Below are positions 46,699-58,749 of a DNA stretch of 64,000 nucleotides, piece after piece. The first letter of the stretch is position 1; the number at the start of each line of letters is the position of its first letter. A model generated the notes under the pieces. That model worked only from the letters and a program-made list of their open reading frames with translations, had not been told where the DNA came from and searched no databases. The position numbers and the translations under genes were made by a program. This stretch comes from Bugulina stolonifera (Eukaryota > Bryozoa > Gymnolaemata > Cheilostomatida > Bugulidae), in assembly GCA_935421135.1 (NCBI GenBank), contig OW285194.1, forward strand, positions 5,358,876 through 5,422,875, given 5' to 3'.

Positions 46699-49600
46699 CT
46701 ATTATTGCGTTCTTCTATATGCCTATACATTGTGTTGTGGCCTAGCTGTTCTAAATATAGCCTGCAAGGCACAAACATAGGATAACTAACAGTACTAGAA
46801 TAGTAAATATCTAGGCACTCAATGTATTGTGCCACTAAATAGCTGAGTGCGTCTTAAAGGTGGACTGTACTGAAATTTTGACGTTATGAGTTGAATACAC
46901 CATTAGAAAGCCTAGTAGCAGCTGAACCAGTTAGCACAATACCAGCTGGGATACATGATGTCATCATGGTACTCAGCTCTGTTAACACTGGTGAATTACA
47001 TCATTGCGGGGAGTGAATGCCAGACCACTCATTATGTTATTATAAACAGGAAATTTTAATTGAATTTTTATCCTTGTTATACTAGGAATATCACAAAACG
47101 AAAAAAAAATGGGTTTGTAGAACAAAATGCTAGTTAATATTCCTAGACAATAAAAAACACAATTTGTTGTTATTTAATTGCTAGTATCTGTTTTATTGAA
47201 TCAACACTGTATTTCTTATAAAACAGTTGTGAAAACTCAATATTACTTCTATATAGCATGTCAGAGTTGAGATAATCAAAGAAGAAGTTTTGAAAACTGA
47301 CATAAAGCTAGGTGGAGATAACTCCTAATGCTGACATCACTATGGTTATTTTAGAAATTTTGAGGCTACTTTTTTGCATTTTAGCATCTATTAGCTACTA
47401 CTAAAACAGTTTAGATGTGTTTGTAGAGGTATCAAGTAATACTAACATTGTTATTTTGGTGAAAATGACTCTGAAACTTTCAATACAGCCCACCTTTAAT
47501 GCTATCTGAAAACACGTGGCATAACCCTTTTAAATTGCAGTAAGTTACAATCTGAAACATCATTGCAGCAAGTAACGTACCCCAAAGAGAGGAGTGATAC
47601 TGGTATAAGAGTTATCCTACACATGACTATACGAGGTCACCAACAATCTGCAGGAGGTTGTAACCGCTGGTACCTCACATTTAATGGTAACAAGTGTACC
47701 AACCCAGCAACTATAGATATGGTGGCACACAGTGAATCTACTGGAAACCTACATCGTGCTATGGATCGTAAGTGCTATAGCAAATTATGTCAATTATTGT
47801 CGAGCTACCTATAGTCACAAGTAGACCTCACAATCTGTAGGATTTTCTCCCATCTTTTTGCTTAATAACTTGCCCATCTGGTCATGCCTGCCCAAATCAT
47901 CCTGTCACTGTGCTTTGAGGTTGGCCAATACGCAGTCACTGATGACAGAATTAGAGATCATGAAAATAGTAGATAAAGTATTGAAATAGAGCAAATTGAT
48001 GCTTCTGTAAAGATGCCAACATACTGCATTTGGTCAATATTGATTAATGGCAATGGTCGAGCTTTATCTGGCTAATCATTTCTTCATAGACTGGCGGCCA
48101 TGCTATTTGAAAGACTATTTTATAACCCTCTACCATCTTTCTAGCAGCGCCTACTTGCAGTTGAAAGCCTCTTAAATATAACAGTTGTGTTTATTACACT
48201 GGGGAAAGTTAAACCTGATACTGCAGGTCGGAGGTACCTGAATGTTTTTGTGGAGTCTTTATGTCATCGCATGAAGTGCTTAGAGCTTGGGAATTTTATC
48301 TAGAGTATTTCACATAATTTCAGTAAATCTAAACTACGTTAAAGTGAATAAAGGTTATGAGTACAGATGTGATGTACGTAATGTGATTTGTTAACTTTAA
48401 CAATGATACAGCAAAACTTCTTACCAGGTTTTTTTTATGCTGATAAAGTCTACAGGAAAAAGGCATTGCTATATATCTCGGTTAAACAACATTGTACAAA
48501 GAATTGGCCAAACAATCTTGACCATTAACCGGTTTGTTCGAAATAGCTACATTGTATTTCACACATTCAATATTAAATGTATAAATAATAAATTACAATC
48601 CGGTAGAATGGTTCAATATCATTATTTGCAGTGGATGGAACTTGCTATGATGTGAATTCTGAGGACGTAACCATAGAGCTGGCAGTAGAAAACCACTGTG
48701 ATGGTGTTGGTACCTCTAACCCCCATTCTGGATGGAATGCTGCTAGGTCAATGGTTGTCATGGAAACCAAAGGACAGAACACTGTAATAGGTACAGTTTA
48801 TGTTTATCCTTGTCAAGTACATGTAAGTAGATGTTTACCATTGGGTAAGACCATTTCTAGGGAATCAACATCCATTATCTACTGTATGCTGCTGCTTTCC
48901 TTAAAAGATAATAAATGTTCATCCAACAAACACAAGCAATTATTATAACACAATCAAATTTATTACATAACCAAATTTATTACATAATCAAATTTATCAC
49001 ATAATTAAATTTATTACATAATCAAATTTACTACATAATCAAATTTTTGGTTACACAACATGCACATCTGGAGTATTGGTCTTCGCAGGATAAACGCATG
49101 TACAATATACATGTACATTGCACATGTACATGCACTTGTACATGTGCAAGTACATCTTTCACACACCACCAACTAGGACGCATAATGAGTCCACAGACAC
49201 ATTTTTGAGAAACAATATATTGCTAGTTGGAAGCATGATGCATATCGACTCATTTTGTGGAAGCTGGAGGCATATACATATATACTCATTTTGTGGAAGC
49301 TGGACTCATTTATTAGCTACAGTGAGCTGTGCTTTTAATCCAGCCAATAAATAGCCTGTTTGGCTTAGCTTAGGCCTCTAAGCATTGTTTACATTTCTAG
49401 GGAGTTGTCATCTTTCATGTCTCAAATATTTTAGTAGACTTCATTCAGCTAAACATTATATGAAAGTTGGTCTGAAAATGTAATAGAATACAATATGTAG
49501 ATAGAAATTCAAGATCTCTTTTATCAATCTAGTCAAATTAGGCCTGGTAATTCAACTAAAGCTAATAATGATGGAAATACTATGGTGCACCCTACTATTT

Positions 49601-52600
49601 AAAACATAAAATTGTATGCATCTTGATACAAGAGTACAGAAAATTTTTTACCATGTCATTTGTACCGACATTTTTCAGCAAAAATCCTGAAAATTTTTCC
49701 TTGAACATGTTGGACTTATTTTTAAATTTTTTCGACTCAATTTTACAAATTTTGAATGGTCACCCTGATCTTTCAGCAAGTCACATTGTTATGTTGAGCC
49801 ACACTGTACATGTATGCAGAGTCTAAGTACATGTACAGTGTGTAGATACAAATGTGTAACCTCTTTTCCACGTGTTTCATTCATACTTTGTTGTTTAAAT
49901 CTACTGATAGTTGTAATTTGTAAAATTGTGGAAACATCAATTATTAGTCATATAATTAGCTTATGATTGCATTAGCAGGAAGTAGACTGAGATCTTGTCC
50001 TCTACTGAACACATTTAACTATAAGTATGAGACGTGGAATGAAGAGATTGATGAGACATTTGACCTCAGTCTAAGAGGTCACATGATCAAGGTAAGTTCC
50101 TCTGTGACGTTCAGATTATTTCTATTATCATAAAATATTAGATTGAGTATCATGAGTATGAGAGTGAAAAGCATTGTAAATTCTTTATCGATGTTGAAGC
50201 AAATTAATAGTGAACTTAATAATACAGGTGAGAAACTAATTTAGGATGTATTATTCAGACGTCCTAATACATTGTATTAGAAAATGTTTTTCCCAGTATA
50301 AGAAAAAAATTAGTTTTACTCTTGATTTTAAAAGTATTTATTTTTGATTGCAATGGAGTATTACCAGCATAGTTACCAAGCCGCTCAAATATTCTTTTCC
50401 AATGCATATGGGTACATGTACTATCTCATTCCAATGCATATGGGTACATGTACTATCTCATTCCAATGCATATGGGTACATGTACTATCTCATTCCAGTG
50501 CATATGGGTACATGTACTATCTCATTCGAATGTATATGGGTACATGTACTATCTCATTCGAATGTGTTACTTAGATGTAAAAGTTTTATATTTACCTCAA
50601 AAGCTCTTTTATTGTATTTTGTTTAGTCAATACGTTATGAGAAGTTTGCAGACGATACAAGCCTGAGAATCAAGTATACAGCACCAACGGCTATTGTAAA
50701 CTATAACGATGTAGACATACATTGTGCGAGATGGTGAGCTGCTTTTATGCCCTCATATACATGATGTGCTTTAACTCTTTTTTGTACATGTAACAATTTT
50801 GCTGATATTTGCTAATATTTACTCAGATTTTGAACTAGTTCCTCAAAAACTGGTAATATTGTTTTGCTGCTTTTTACTTGCCGAACAGCACAAATATATA
50901 GTATGAGTAGAATACATTCTGAGCTAACATTCATGCTGTCTAGAAATTTTTTTATTCGTGAATTTGATAACTTACAGGTAAAAATATTTGCATTCATGTG
51001 TGGTAAGCGAGATAGTCTAGCAGATTAGAACCAAAATGTAACTCTTTTGCAAAAAGAATCGAGGTCAAATTTATATCAAAATTTGGAAGAAATAGCCATT
51101 TTGCAACATAGCTGAAGAAAAGCATCAGTTTTCTACCTAAATCAAAAGTCTTGGCAAGTTAGTACTCGATTATCCTGCTCACCAAATTTAGCGATCGGAC
51201 ATCAGCTTCAATTATATTCTCTTGCATTGTCTGCTTGAATAAATTCCAGGTATGTTAAGATAGATGGTGTGGAATGTTCTCCTCAGCTAGACTTTCTAAT
51301 ACATGTGGGCACTCCAAGTCAGTTTACTTACTGGGAGCGTCAAACTAGAGGTCGTACAGGTGAGTCTCTCTACAGTATGGTGCTTACCACATGTTAATAT
51401 TTTGCTGAGCAGTCGTCAGTTCTGTGGTCTCTATGCACGTGTTTTTCATAGATGTGTGTACATTATTATGTCAGTTTCTTGCAATATTTTCAAGAAATCC
51501 AGTGTCAGGTGAGGGTCAAAGGTCAAAGGGTCAAATACTTTGCCATCACATAGGTCATAGAAGAAGCACAGTGCTATTGATTCAAGGTGGTAGCTTTGGA
51601 AATTGCAAGCTAGCGAGCGTGTAGTGTACAAAATTTTTGGACCGTCCTTAATTTTGACATGTACAATGCATTCTATTAAGGTGTGAAGATACATAGACTT
51701 GAATTAAGCACATTGGTAATAATAAATACATTTGTGTAATTGTATTTTTCAAGTAGTGTGATATCAATGAACAAATATTGAAACCAATCAAATTCTAGTG
51801 GAATTTAAAAGTTATTGCAGCTTTTGCAAAGTAACTATAACATTGTACACTGTATATCGGCAATTGTGTATGGAGGTTTAATCTTGAACAAGTAAATGTA
51901 AGAGTATTGTTCTCGTCAGCCAAAGGGATGCTACATATTATATTAATGTGTTTTAAATCATCACATTACTTCAGACAACAGTCCTATTAGTTGACAGTAA
52001 TAACATTATGTTAGAAATGTAGTTAATGATGTACTTTATCTAACTTACCCCACACGCAGCTGAAGGTATCTGTGACAATGATCTGGTAGCTGGTACACAT
52101 ACCATTGAGACATGGGTTGGAATGTGTGTGGATACTTCATGGGTACAGCCAACCAGAGTGATCACTGGAGGGTTCAACTCTCCATCTCGTCTGCACGTAG
52201 AGGAAGTGAGGAGAGACCATGTTGTGGATGGAGGTGAGGTATATTTAGTAATACCTCCAGTTTGACTATGCACAATCATCTACCGGATTAGTTGTGATTT
52301 TGCATGTATCAGTTTTTTGACGGAGTTCGTTCCTTAGGGTTTGTTCCACAAACTCTAGCAGTCACAAGTAGCAGCTTTTACATGATTATATATCAACCTG
52401 GAACCAAACAATCAACTCCATAGAGTACCTGGATTTACAGGTTTTAGTGTTTTGGCAACTGACAATCAAAATTCCTGTCTGTACTGTATCATACAGTGGT
52501 ATTGTTATGTCCTTGTGTTAGGCGATCAGCTAACAGAGTAGACATAGATGGACAGTAGTCACAGTTTCATAGCATACTTTAAAGGGGTTATGCCACGTGT

Positions 52601-55600
52601 TTTCAGGTAGCATTAAGACGCACTCAGCTATCTAGTGGCACAATAATATTGAGTGCCTAGATATTTACTATTCTAGTACTGTTAGTTATCCTATGCTTGC
52701 GCTTTCCGGTTATATTTAAAACAACTAGACCACAACGCAATGTATAGGCATGTAGAATAACGTAATGATAGCCGCTCTATATAGTGTGGCCAGATGAAAT
52801 ACCGGACCTACCAATAAAGGCAGCCAATTATTGCCAGCAAAAGTAAAGCCCAGAGAAATTCAAAAACTTGCACAAGTTATCCTACTGCTATATTAGTAAA
52901 TACTGTAAAATCATTTTTTCACCACTGTACTCTTTCTATGCAAACAGCTTGAATTCAACAATTTTCTCTACAAGACATAAAGCACGCAGTTGCGTCTTCA
53001 TAACAAAGTTGCGTTTGAATCAGCATCCACCAGTGCTAGTGAGTCAAGCATGGACAAAAGAACACAACTCTGCTTATAGTAGCACAAATGCAATAAACCT
53101 AAGTAAGAGATGCTGCTTTGAACATAGACATAAACCGCATGTCATAACCCCTTTAATCTGAGAACCACAGTGTACAACACCCAAATAAAAGGAAATTAAA
53201 ACTATCTAGTCAAGCTGCTCGGTTCAAGCTGGATAGTGGCACATGTTACTTGTATGTGATACCAAAAACTGTGCGCCATATAACATTACCTATTGCCCAT
53301 TTTCAGTGGTCTCTAGACAAGAGATGTACAGAAGTCATAGCGGCCACATTGTGAGACATCACTGGTGGATGCTAAATAATGGTGATGATAGAGCCGATAT
53401 CCTGTCAGTCACATATGTGAAGGAGTTTGCTGATACAGGCCTGAGATTGACAGCCAGTGGAGATCACCGAATTATACCTGAAGGTGGTAACGGAAGGTGT
53501 AGCAGATGGTTTGTTATAGATTACATTTCTGGGTGTACTTAATAGTAAGGTGATTGTATACTGGTAGTAAGATGACATGTAGCGACGACAAACGTCGAAA
53601 CTGTCACAACGCCGACAAACGTCACAACAATTTTTCGACAAACGTCACAACACTGACAAACGTCACAAAGGTCCAATGACAAACGTCACAATGCCAGTAA
53701 ATATCACAAATTTTCAACAAAGTAACACCATTAACACCAAAAATAATGCTCTTTGCTTTGATTTACCTTTCAATTCGATTATTGTTTGTCGTGTTTTAAA
53801 AACTGAAGAAAACTGAAGATAGTTAAAAGTAGAGTGTGACAACTCCCAATTGAGAACATGAAATTAACGATTCAATTTTTTTGCCAAATTCCAAGACAAT
53901 TAGTAACAGGGATCCTTTAACTATGCAGTCTATATAATAGATTCATTTAGTAATTAATTATAATCATTCAATACTACTGTACCCACACTTACATGTATGA
54001 TATAAATATAACTTGTTAAATTAAAGACTGAAACAAATCATTACTAAATGGCAAAAATGATTGTAGCAAAATATGAATGGGAAGACTCACACAGGAAAGA
54101 TGAAAACACCAGCTATTACCAGAAATGGGCAAGCTAAGTGAAATGTCCTTTAATGGCCATTTAACTATTATGAAAATTGCATTGGATCACCTGGTATAAG
54201 GGTCAAAGTGCCTATGTTTTGCACCACATTATACTGTACACATAGCCTAGGTCTCACACACACACCACCCCTCTCTAAATTAAAAATACCATGCATCCAG
54301 CAACAGATCTAAAGGGAATATGTCATGACACCCTAGCCTGAAAATTATCTGCTTCTAGAATACGAATACGGGTGGAACTCTCCTGCCTATTTATCACTAT
54401 TAAATGTATAACTGCGTGTAGATGTATAACTATCAATTCCTTGCACAAAAAGTACATCACTGTATAACTAAATTAAAAATATGTGCTACTCTGCTACTAA
54501 ACACAGTGCTACATTTGGTCATTATACAACATGTACACTAATGTAGCACCAATCCTGTCTCTCCTTTTTACCTAAACTCCTATAATCTGCTATCACTTGT
54601 ACATACTTTTAATGCTTGTTATCTATCTGTTATTAAATTACATTAAATTATATTATTGGCTCTTGTCATAAGCAATGATGTTTGCCTCCTTTTTTTTGCT
54701 CTCTTTGTTTATTTATTTATTCTCTCCTATGAGTTGTATATAATATATATTTATTTTTTGTGGTCAACAAGTTACCTTTAACAAAATAATGTCATCTGTA
54801 AACTTTTAGAAAACCCAATAAATGTAAATAAATGTAAATATAATTCGTTTTTTCGGAAATTATTCAACAGAAAACCGTATCGAAAACCGCGATGCAACTC
54901 GATGCAATTACCATATTGGGAAATAAACCCCATCCCATAATTCGTTTAGCCTGACAATTCCCGGCAATAACTGGTGTTTTTATCGTACCTGAGTGATACT
55001 AGCTATTTATATTTTGCTATAATCATTGCTGACATCCAATAAAGACTTGTTTCAGTTTTAATCAACATGTATATGCGTATGTTATTATACGAGTGTATAC
55101 GTCATGTAGTTAGTATTAAATGATTATAATAATCATTATAATATATAGACTGCATAGTTAACAGTAGAGTATGACAACTCCAAATAGCAGACATTAAGTA
55201 ATCGATTCAATTTTTTGCCATAAACGATGAGAGCCGAGCATAAGCAGATCTACTTCTGCTCAGTTGTCTTGGAGTTGAGCGAGAAAATTGAATCGTTAAT
55301 GTCATGTTCTCAATTGGGAGTTGTTACACTCTACTTTTCACTATCTTCAGTTTTCTTCAGTTTTTAAAACACGACAAACAATAATCAAATTGAAGGGTAA
55401 ATCAAAGCAAAGAGCATTATTTTTGGTGTTAATGGTGTTACTTTGTTGAAAATTTGTGATATTTACTGGCATTGTGACGTTTGTCGTTGAACCTTTGTGA
55501 CGTTTGTCGGTGTTGTGACGTTTGTCGGTGTTGTGACGTTTGTCGGTGTTGTGACGTTTGTCGAAAAATTGTTGTGACGTTTGTCGGTATTGTGATAGTT

Positions 55601-58130
55601 GTGATGTTTGTCGTCACTACTACATGACATATACTAATAGTAATATGATATGTACTGATAGTAAGGTGATATGTTGTACTGGTAGTAAGGTGATATATGC
55701 TGATAGTAATATGATATGTACTGATAGTAAGATGATGGCCATGTACATTTGTACATAATATACTAATAGTAATTATACGTATATCTATGTATCATGTACG
55801 CGTATATACGATATACGTATATCTATGTATCATGTACGCGTATATACGATATACATATATCTATGTATCATGTACGCGTATATACGATATACGTATATCT
55901 ATGTATCATGTACGCGTATATACAATATACGTATATCTATGTATCATGTACGCGTATATACGATATACGTATATCTATGTATCATGTACGCGTATATACA
56001 ATATACGCATATCTATGTATCATGTATGCGTATATACGATATACGTATATCTACGTAGTCAGCAGAAACTAGTCTTTTTCGGAGTAACCAGTGAGCTAAC
56101 TTTGACAGGTTCTTCAAGATAGATGGAGTTGAATGCAGCAATCCTGGACACATAGAAGGGGTTCATCACTTTAACTATTACACTAACTTCCACAGTCCAA
56201 TGCAGGGTAAGTTATGATAGTCTGTGTTATGTGACATAAATAAAGACCGATGTTCGAAGTGGAAAAAATGAGGTGGGCACACGGTGCATGCAATCTTACA
56301 GTTTAGTATTGTATAGCTACCTACTTAATCCTATAGTAGCTAAGAAATTAGTGAAATACTAAAATGAAAAACTCATGCTTTGGTGAGATTCAAACCCATG
56401 TCCCTATGAGTGATAAACTAGCACTCTACCATTACACTATCAGATCAGTGACGGTGACTGTATGGGGGAAACTACAGTGTAGCAATTACAATGGGGGTAC
56501 ACACCTGCTAGCCATATGATTATTAAAATTGGGTGGGTACACACCGTATACTCCTGTATAACCACTCTTCAAACACTGCTAAAGACAAATAAAACTATGT
56601 TAAATCATGCAGTCCTACTAGTCTATGTTATGTACAATGATGGGTAATACATGTACAAACGCAGTAAAGCAGTTGATCATATAATCATATGTCTAGTCAA
56701 TAGTAAAGAGTAGTATATATAGTCAGTGCAATTTGGTGCAGACAATACTCGTGTACTTCCTGTAAATAGACCAAAAAAACTTACCAATTTTACTTCCCGC
56801 CATTAATCCCAGGTTAGAAAGCAAAGATCTAGAGAGATCTGCATTTTTTCTAATTTTGGGGTGGAGAAGGCACTTCCCCAATGGCAAAATTACTGAAGTA
56901 GCACAGAAGTTATGAGGGTGGATGCCCTTCCTAACACCACCAATGACCCTTATGGGAATCGAACCTGGGACTCCCGCATTAAAGTCCAGAGCCCTTACCA
57001 CTAGGCCACGGCGGCTCCTTTGCTAGTAAATAGACAACATTAGTCATGATAACATTTGCTTTTTGCTTGCTGATTGATATTTTAGATGCCAGCACACTGA
57101 TAATTTGGCCAAATAAGACACTGAATCGTGTTCATATCTTTTATCTCACTGAACAGCACAGTAGAGAATTGATCAAAGGGAAATCTAAGCACGCAGTACT
57201 AGACTGGTTTACTGTGGCTCTCCAACCTCCCCTTAGCCACCACCTTCACCACCTACGTGTTGGCTACCAGCACACAACACGATTAGCATAAGAAAACAAG
57301 AAATAATCAGCATAATGACACAGCACAAAACGAGCCTTCTACTCTGCGCTATTGCTTCAGTGCAACTGACTACATGTAAAGTCTCTGCTTTCCAATCAAT
57401 GCGCATGCGGCCCGATCACCACGTGACCATGGGTCACCACGGTCACCACGTGACCATTCGGAGTGTACATCATGCACTGACAATGAATGTTTGACAAACC
57501 CACCAAACGCCACCTCAGACGAACACCTATACAAAGGTTTCCATTGCCTTCACCTTTTGCTGAAATCTCACTACTTACATTGCTTACTACGAAACTGGTT
57601 TATAGTGGAAGTAGCCCGAAGGCCGGGTAGTCTTTTGATTGATTTCAATCAAATTAGGAAATTCTCCCTCTTCGAACTGTAATCACAGTTGACTCACAGT
57701 GTAATTAATGCCTGTAGTAAATAGTAAACTCCCTCAAATTGTTGAGATTACTGAAGATTTCTGCATGCTGTGATTCCTCTATTTTTCAACTGATTGAACC
57801 ACTTATTGCAATATAATATAGTCAGCGGACCCAGTAGTATATTTCATGAGAACTTTGTCAAAAAAATTAACTAGCAGAATATTTCATAACGTTCTTACCT
57901 AATGCTGACAACAGATTAAATATAAATCTGCATAGTATGTTATTATACATGTAGATGTATTTATTTTAGTGAGCGGAATATGTCATGGGATTACTACTGG
58001 CAGCCATGTTGTTTCCTACGCCGTTGGAACTTGCGCTTATTACAGTGATGTCACGGATGCCTTCACTGGATACCATTCATTCCATATCTTAATCGAAGAG
58101 CTCAGAGTTGAACTCCTTCAGATACTTTAA
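41093..58130 (+). CDS. CTHRC1-like/PAN-like secreted protein, tandem copy C (complete, 14 exons)
   Basis: Exons: 41093-41168, 42333-42497, 43000-43100, 44047-44137, 45006-45106, 47569-47767, 48632-48790, 49979-50091, 50627-50733, 51250-51359, 52060-52233, 53307-53508, 56109-56206, 57970-58130. They sum to 1857 nt, or 618 residues plus stop. The signal-peptide exon translates to the same residues as in copy B. The order is the same: PAN/apple-like region, then three CTHRC1-like modules. Exon 2 ends in a GC donor (GAAG/GCAAGT), where A and B have GT. Introns carry an LTR-like insert (intron 1), a SINE (intron 4), nested TTAA MITEs (intron 5), a second TTAA MITE (intron 11) and a 2-kb foldback element that splits the shared intron-12 minisatellite. 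Exons 4-5 are closest to copy B. The Polinton right end is 476 bp upstream of the start codon, so it could affect this copy's promoter. Confidence 0.86.
41175..41870 (-). mobile_element. Solo-LTR-like repeat, copy C intron 1
   Basis: Second copy of the repeat at 2555-3210, same orientation, inserted almost directly after the exon 1 donor. It has the minus-strand TATA-like and AATAAGG positions and the shared GCCGACCCAAAATAGGTCGG. It is missing from intron 1 of copy B, so it inserted after the duplication. Ends are approximate. Confidence 0.55.
44626..44730 (+). repeat. tRNA-derived SINE
   Basis: GTGGCCTAGTGGTGAGGGCT and GGTCCGATTCTCAC are A- and B-box-like. The downstream body GTTAGGAAGGGCATCTAATC matches the other copies. 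It lies in intron 4 of copy C. Confidence 0.65.
45317..45631 (-). pseudogene. Antisense ORF remnant of unknown dispersed sequence, copy C intron 5
   Basis: The minus-strand frame of 104 codons (SEYQVSLTTILGQREGITVI near its start) has decayed relatives in copy B intron 5 at about 19040-19330, with a stop codon in frame, and partly at about 17270-17440. The similarity is at protein and DNA level, so a common inserted or duplicated coding fragment is likely. I do not recognise the family and no complete gene is visible. Confidence 0.35.
46668..46698. repeat. Poly-G homopolymer of 31 bases
   Basis: An uninterrupted G run lies inside the outer TTAA MITE of copy C intron 5. The sister MITE at 52583-53152 has ordinary sequence at that position. 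It may be a true expansion or an assembly artefact. Confidence 0.9.
46858..47495. mobile_element. Second TTAA MITE, nested in the first
   Basis: 638 bp with inverted ends AGGTGGACTGTACTGAAA and (reverse complement of right end) AGGTGGGCTGTATTGAAA, flanked by TTAA at 46854-46857 and 47496-47499. The uninterrupted sister sequence near 52620 reads through TTAA once, confirming the duplication. No coding capacity. Confidence 0.85.
50405..50567. repeat. 32-bp minisatellite, copy C intron 8
   Basis: Five units containing ATGGGTACATGTACTATCTC, about 60 bp upstream of exon 9. Confidence 0.9.
52583..53152. mobile_element. TTAA-flanked MITE, copy C intron 11
   Basis: 570 bp with inverted ends AGGGGTTATGCCACG and GCATGTCATAACCCCT, flanked by TTAA (52579-52582, 53153-53156). 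It is the inverted, uninterrupted relative of 46288-47529. Internal frames are shadows, not genes. Confidence 0.85.
53583..55615. mobile_element. Foldback-type DNA transposon, about 2.0 kb, copy C intron 12
   Basis: Long inverted terminal repeats (about 350 bp: 53583-53950 and about 55150-55615) start GACGACAAACGTC. The outer part holds several direct repeats of GACAAACGTCACAA with different spacers. The middle is AT-rich with no convincing ORF. It splits the intron-12 minisatellite. I could not define a clean target duplication, so the superfamily is open. Confidence 0.75.
55625..55737. repeat. 21-bp intronic minisatellite, copy C intron 12 (remnant)
   Basis: About five diverged units of the same minisatellite. 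Another short remnant lies at about 53541-53580. The 2-kb foldback element sits between the two, so the array appears to have been split by the insertion. Confidence 0.75.
55764..56058. repeat. 38-bp minisatellite upstream of exon 13, copy C
   Basis: About seven to eight units of 38 bp containing ATGTATCATGTACGCG, only about 50 bp from the exon 13 acceptor. It is absent from copies A and B, so it arose after the duplication. It is rich in alternating purine-pyrimidine steps. Confidence 0.9.
56385..56460 (-). repeat. tRNA-derived SINE fragment
   Basis: Minus strand: AGTGTAATGGTAGAGTGCTA, then GGGTTTGAATCTCACC. It lies in intron 13 of copy C, close to another SINE on the same strand. Confidence 0.55.
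56880..57016 (-). repeat. tRNA-derived SINE
   Basis: Minus strand: CCGTGGCCTAGTGGTAAGGG, GGTTCGATTCCCATAAGG, then GTGTTAGGAAGGGCATCCAC. It is the same family as the copies at 28371 and 44626. Confidence 0.7.
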
Positions 58131-58749
58131 CTCTTCAAGTACATATACTGTGATTGTAACTGCGACCATGAATATGACTATGACTATGACTATGACTATG
58201 ACTATGACTATTACAGTGAATATTGAAAATGAGAGGGACAGTGACCGTAATCGATGGCCAACAGAGGACCGATGTAACAAGGAAATTATATTTGTACTAA
58301 TATACTATTCATGTGAATCGCTTTAGTAATTTATATTATATTGTACATGTAGCTTACATTATATTGCTTTTGTATGCTTAATTTAAAAACGCTGGGTGAG
58401 TCATCTACCATCGCTGGATGAGTCATCTATCATAGTACATGTGTAACTATACAAGTCATGTACTTGCATACTACTTATAAGTATTGTCTTCATAGTAGTG
58501 CACAATTTATTCAACCAGAGACATGATGTCTTAAGACAGAAAAAAAAATTTATTTAGTCAGAAAATAATTCTATTAGTGTTAATCACAGATATATACTTG
58601 TTACTCTAATCATCCTATCAAAGTAGGTTCAGGTACCTCACAATCAATACTACTTTCATATCTAGTAATAATAGTAACTACTTCAGGTCTGATATTTGAT
58701 CAACATTGTATTCTGATTGGGCAGTTGCGTCCATTAAAGCCGGACTTGT
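58131..58749. other. Region between copy C and the galectin gene (convergent 3' ends)
   Basis: Contains a (GACTAT)n microsatellite near 58165-58210 and the 3' UTRs of two convergent genes. I see no gene. Confidence 0.5.
58549..58554 (-). terminator. Candidate poly(A) signal, galectin gene
   Basis: Minus-strand AATAAA about 200 bp downstream of the galectin stop codon. Confidence 0.4.

Larger units (their letters stand above)
46288..47529. mobile_element. TTAA-flanked MITE (piggyBac-like), copy C intron 5, with nested insertion
   Basis: Ends AGGGGTTATGACATG and CACGTGGCATAACCCTT are flanked by TTAA on both sides (46284-46287, 47530-47533). It is homologous, in opposite orientation, to the element at 52583-53152, but is split at 46857 by another element. 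It contains a 31-base poly-G run. TTAA target duplications are typical of piggyBac-family DNA transposons. No transposase is present, so it is non-autonomous. Confidence 0.8.

Noticed and set aside
52040..52279. Minus-strand ORF conserved between copies (also 8782-9015)
   Set aside because: Antisense shadow of exon 11, conserved only because the sense exon is conserved.
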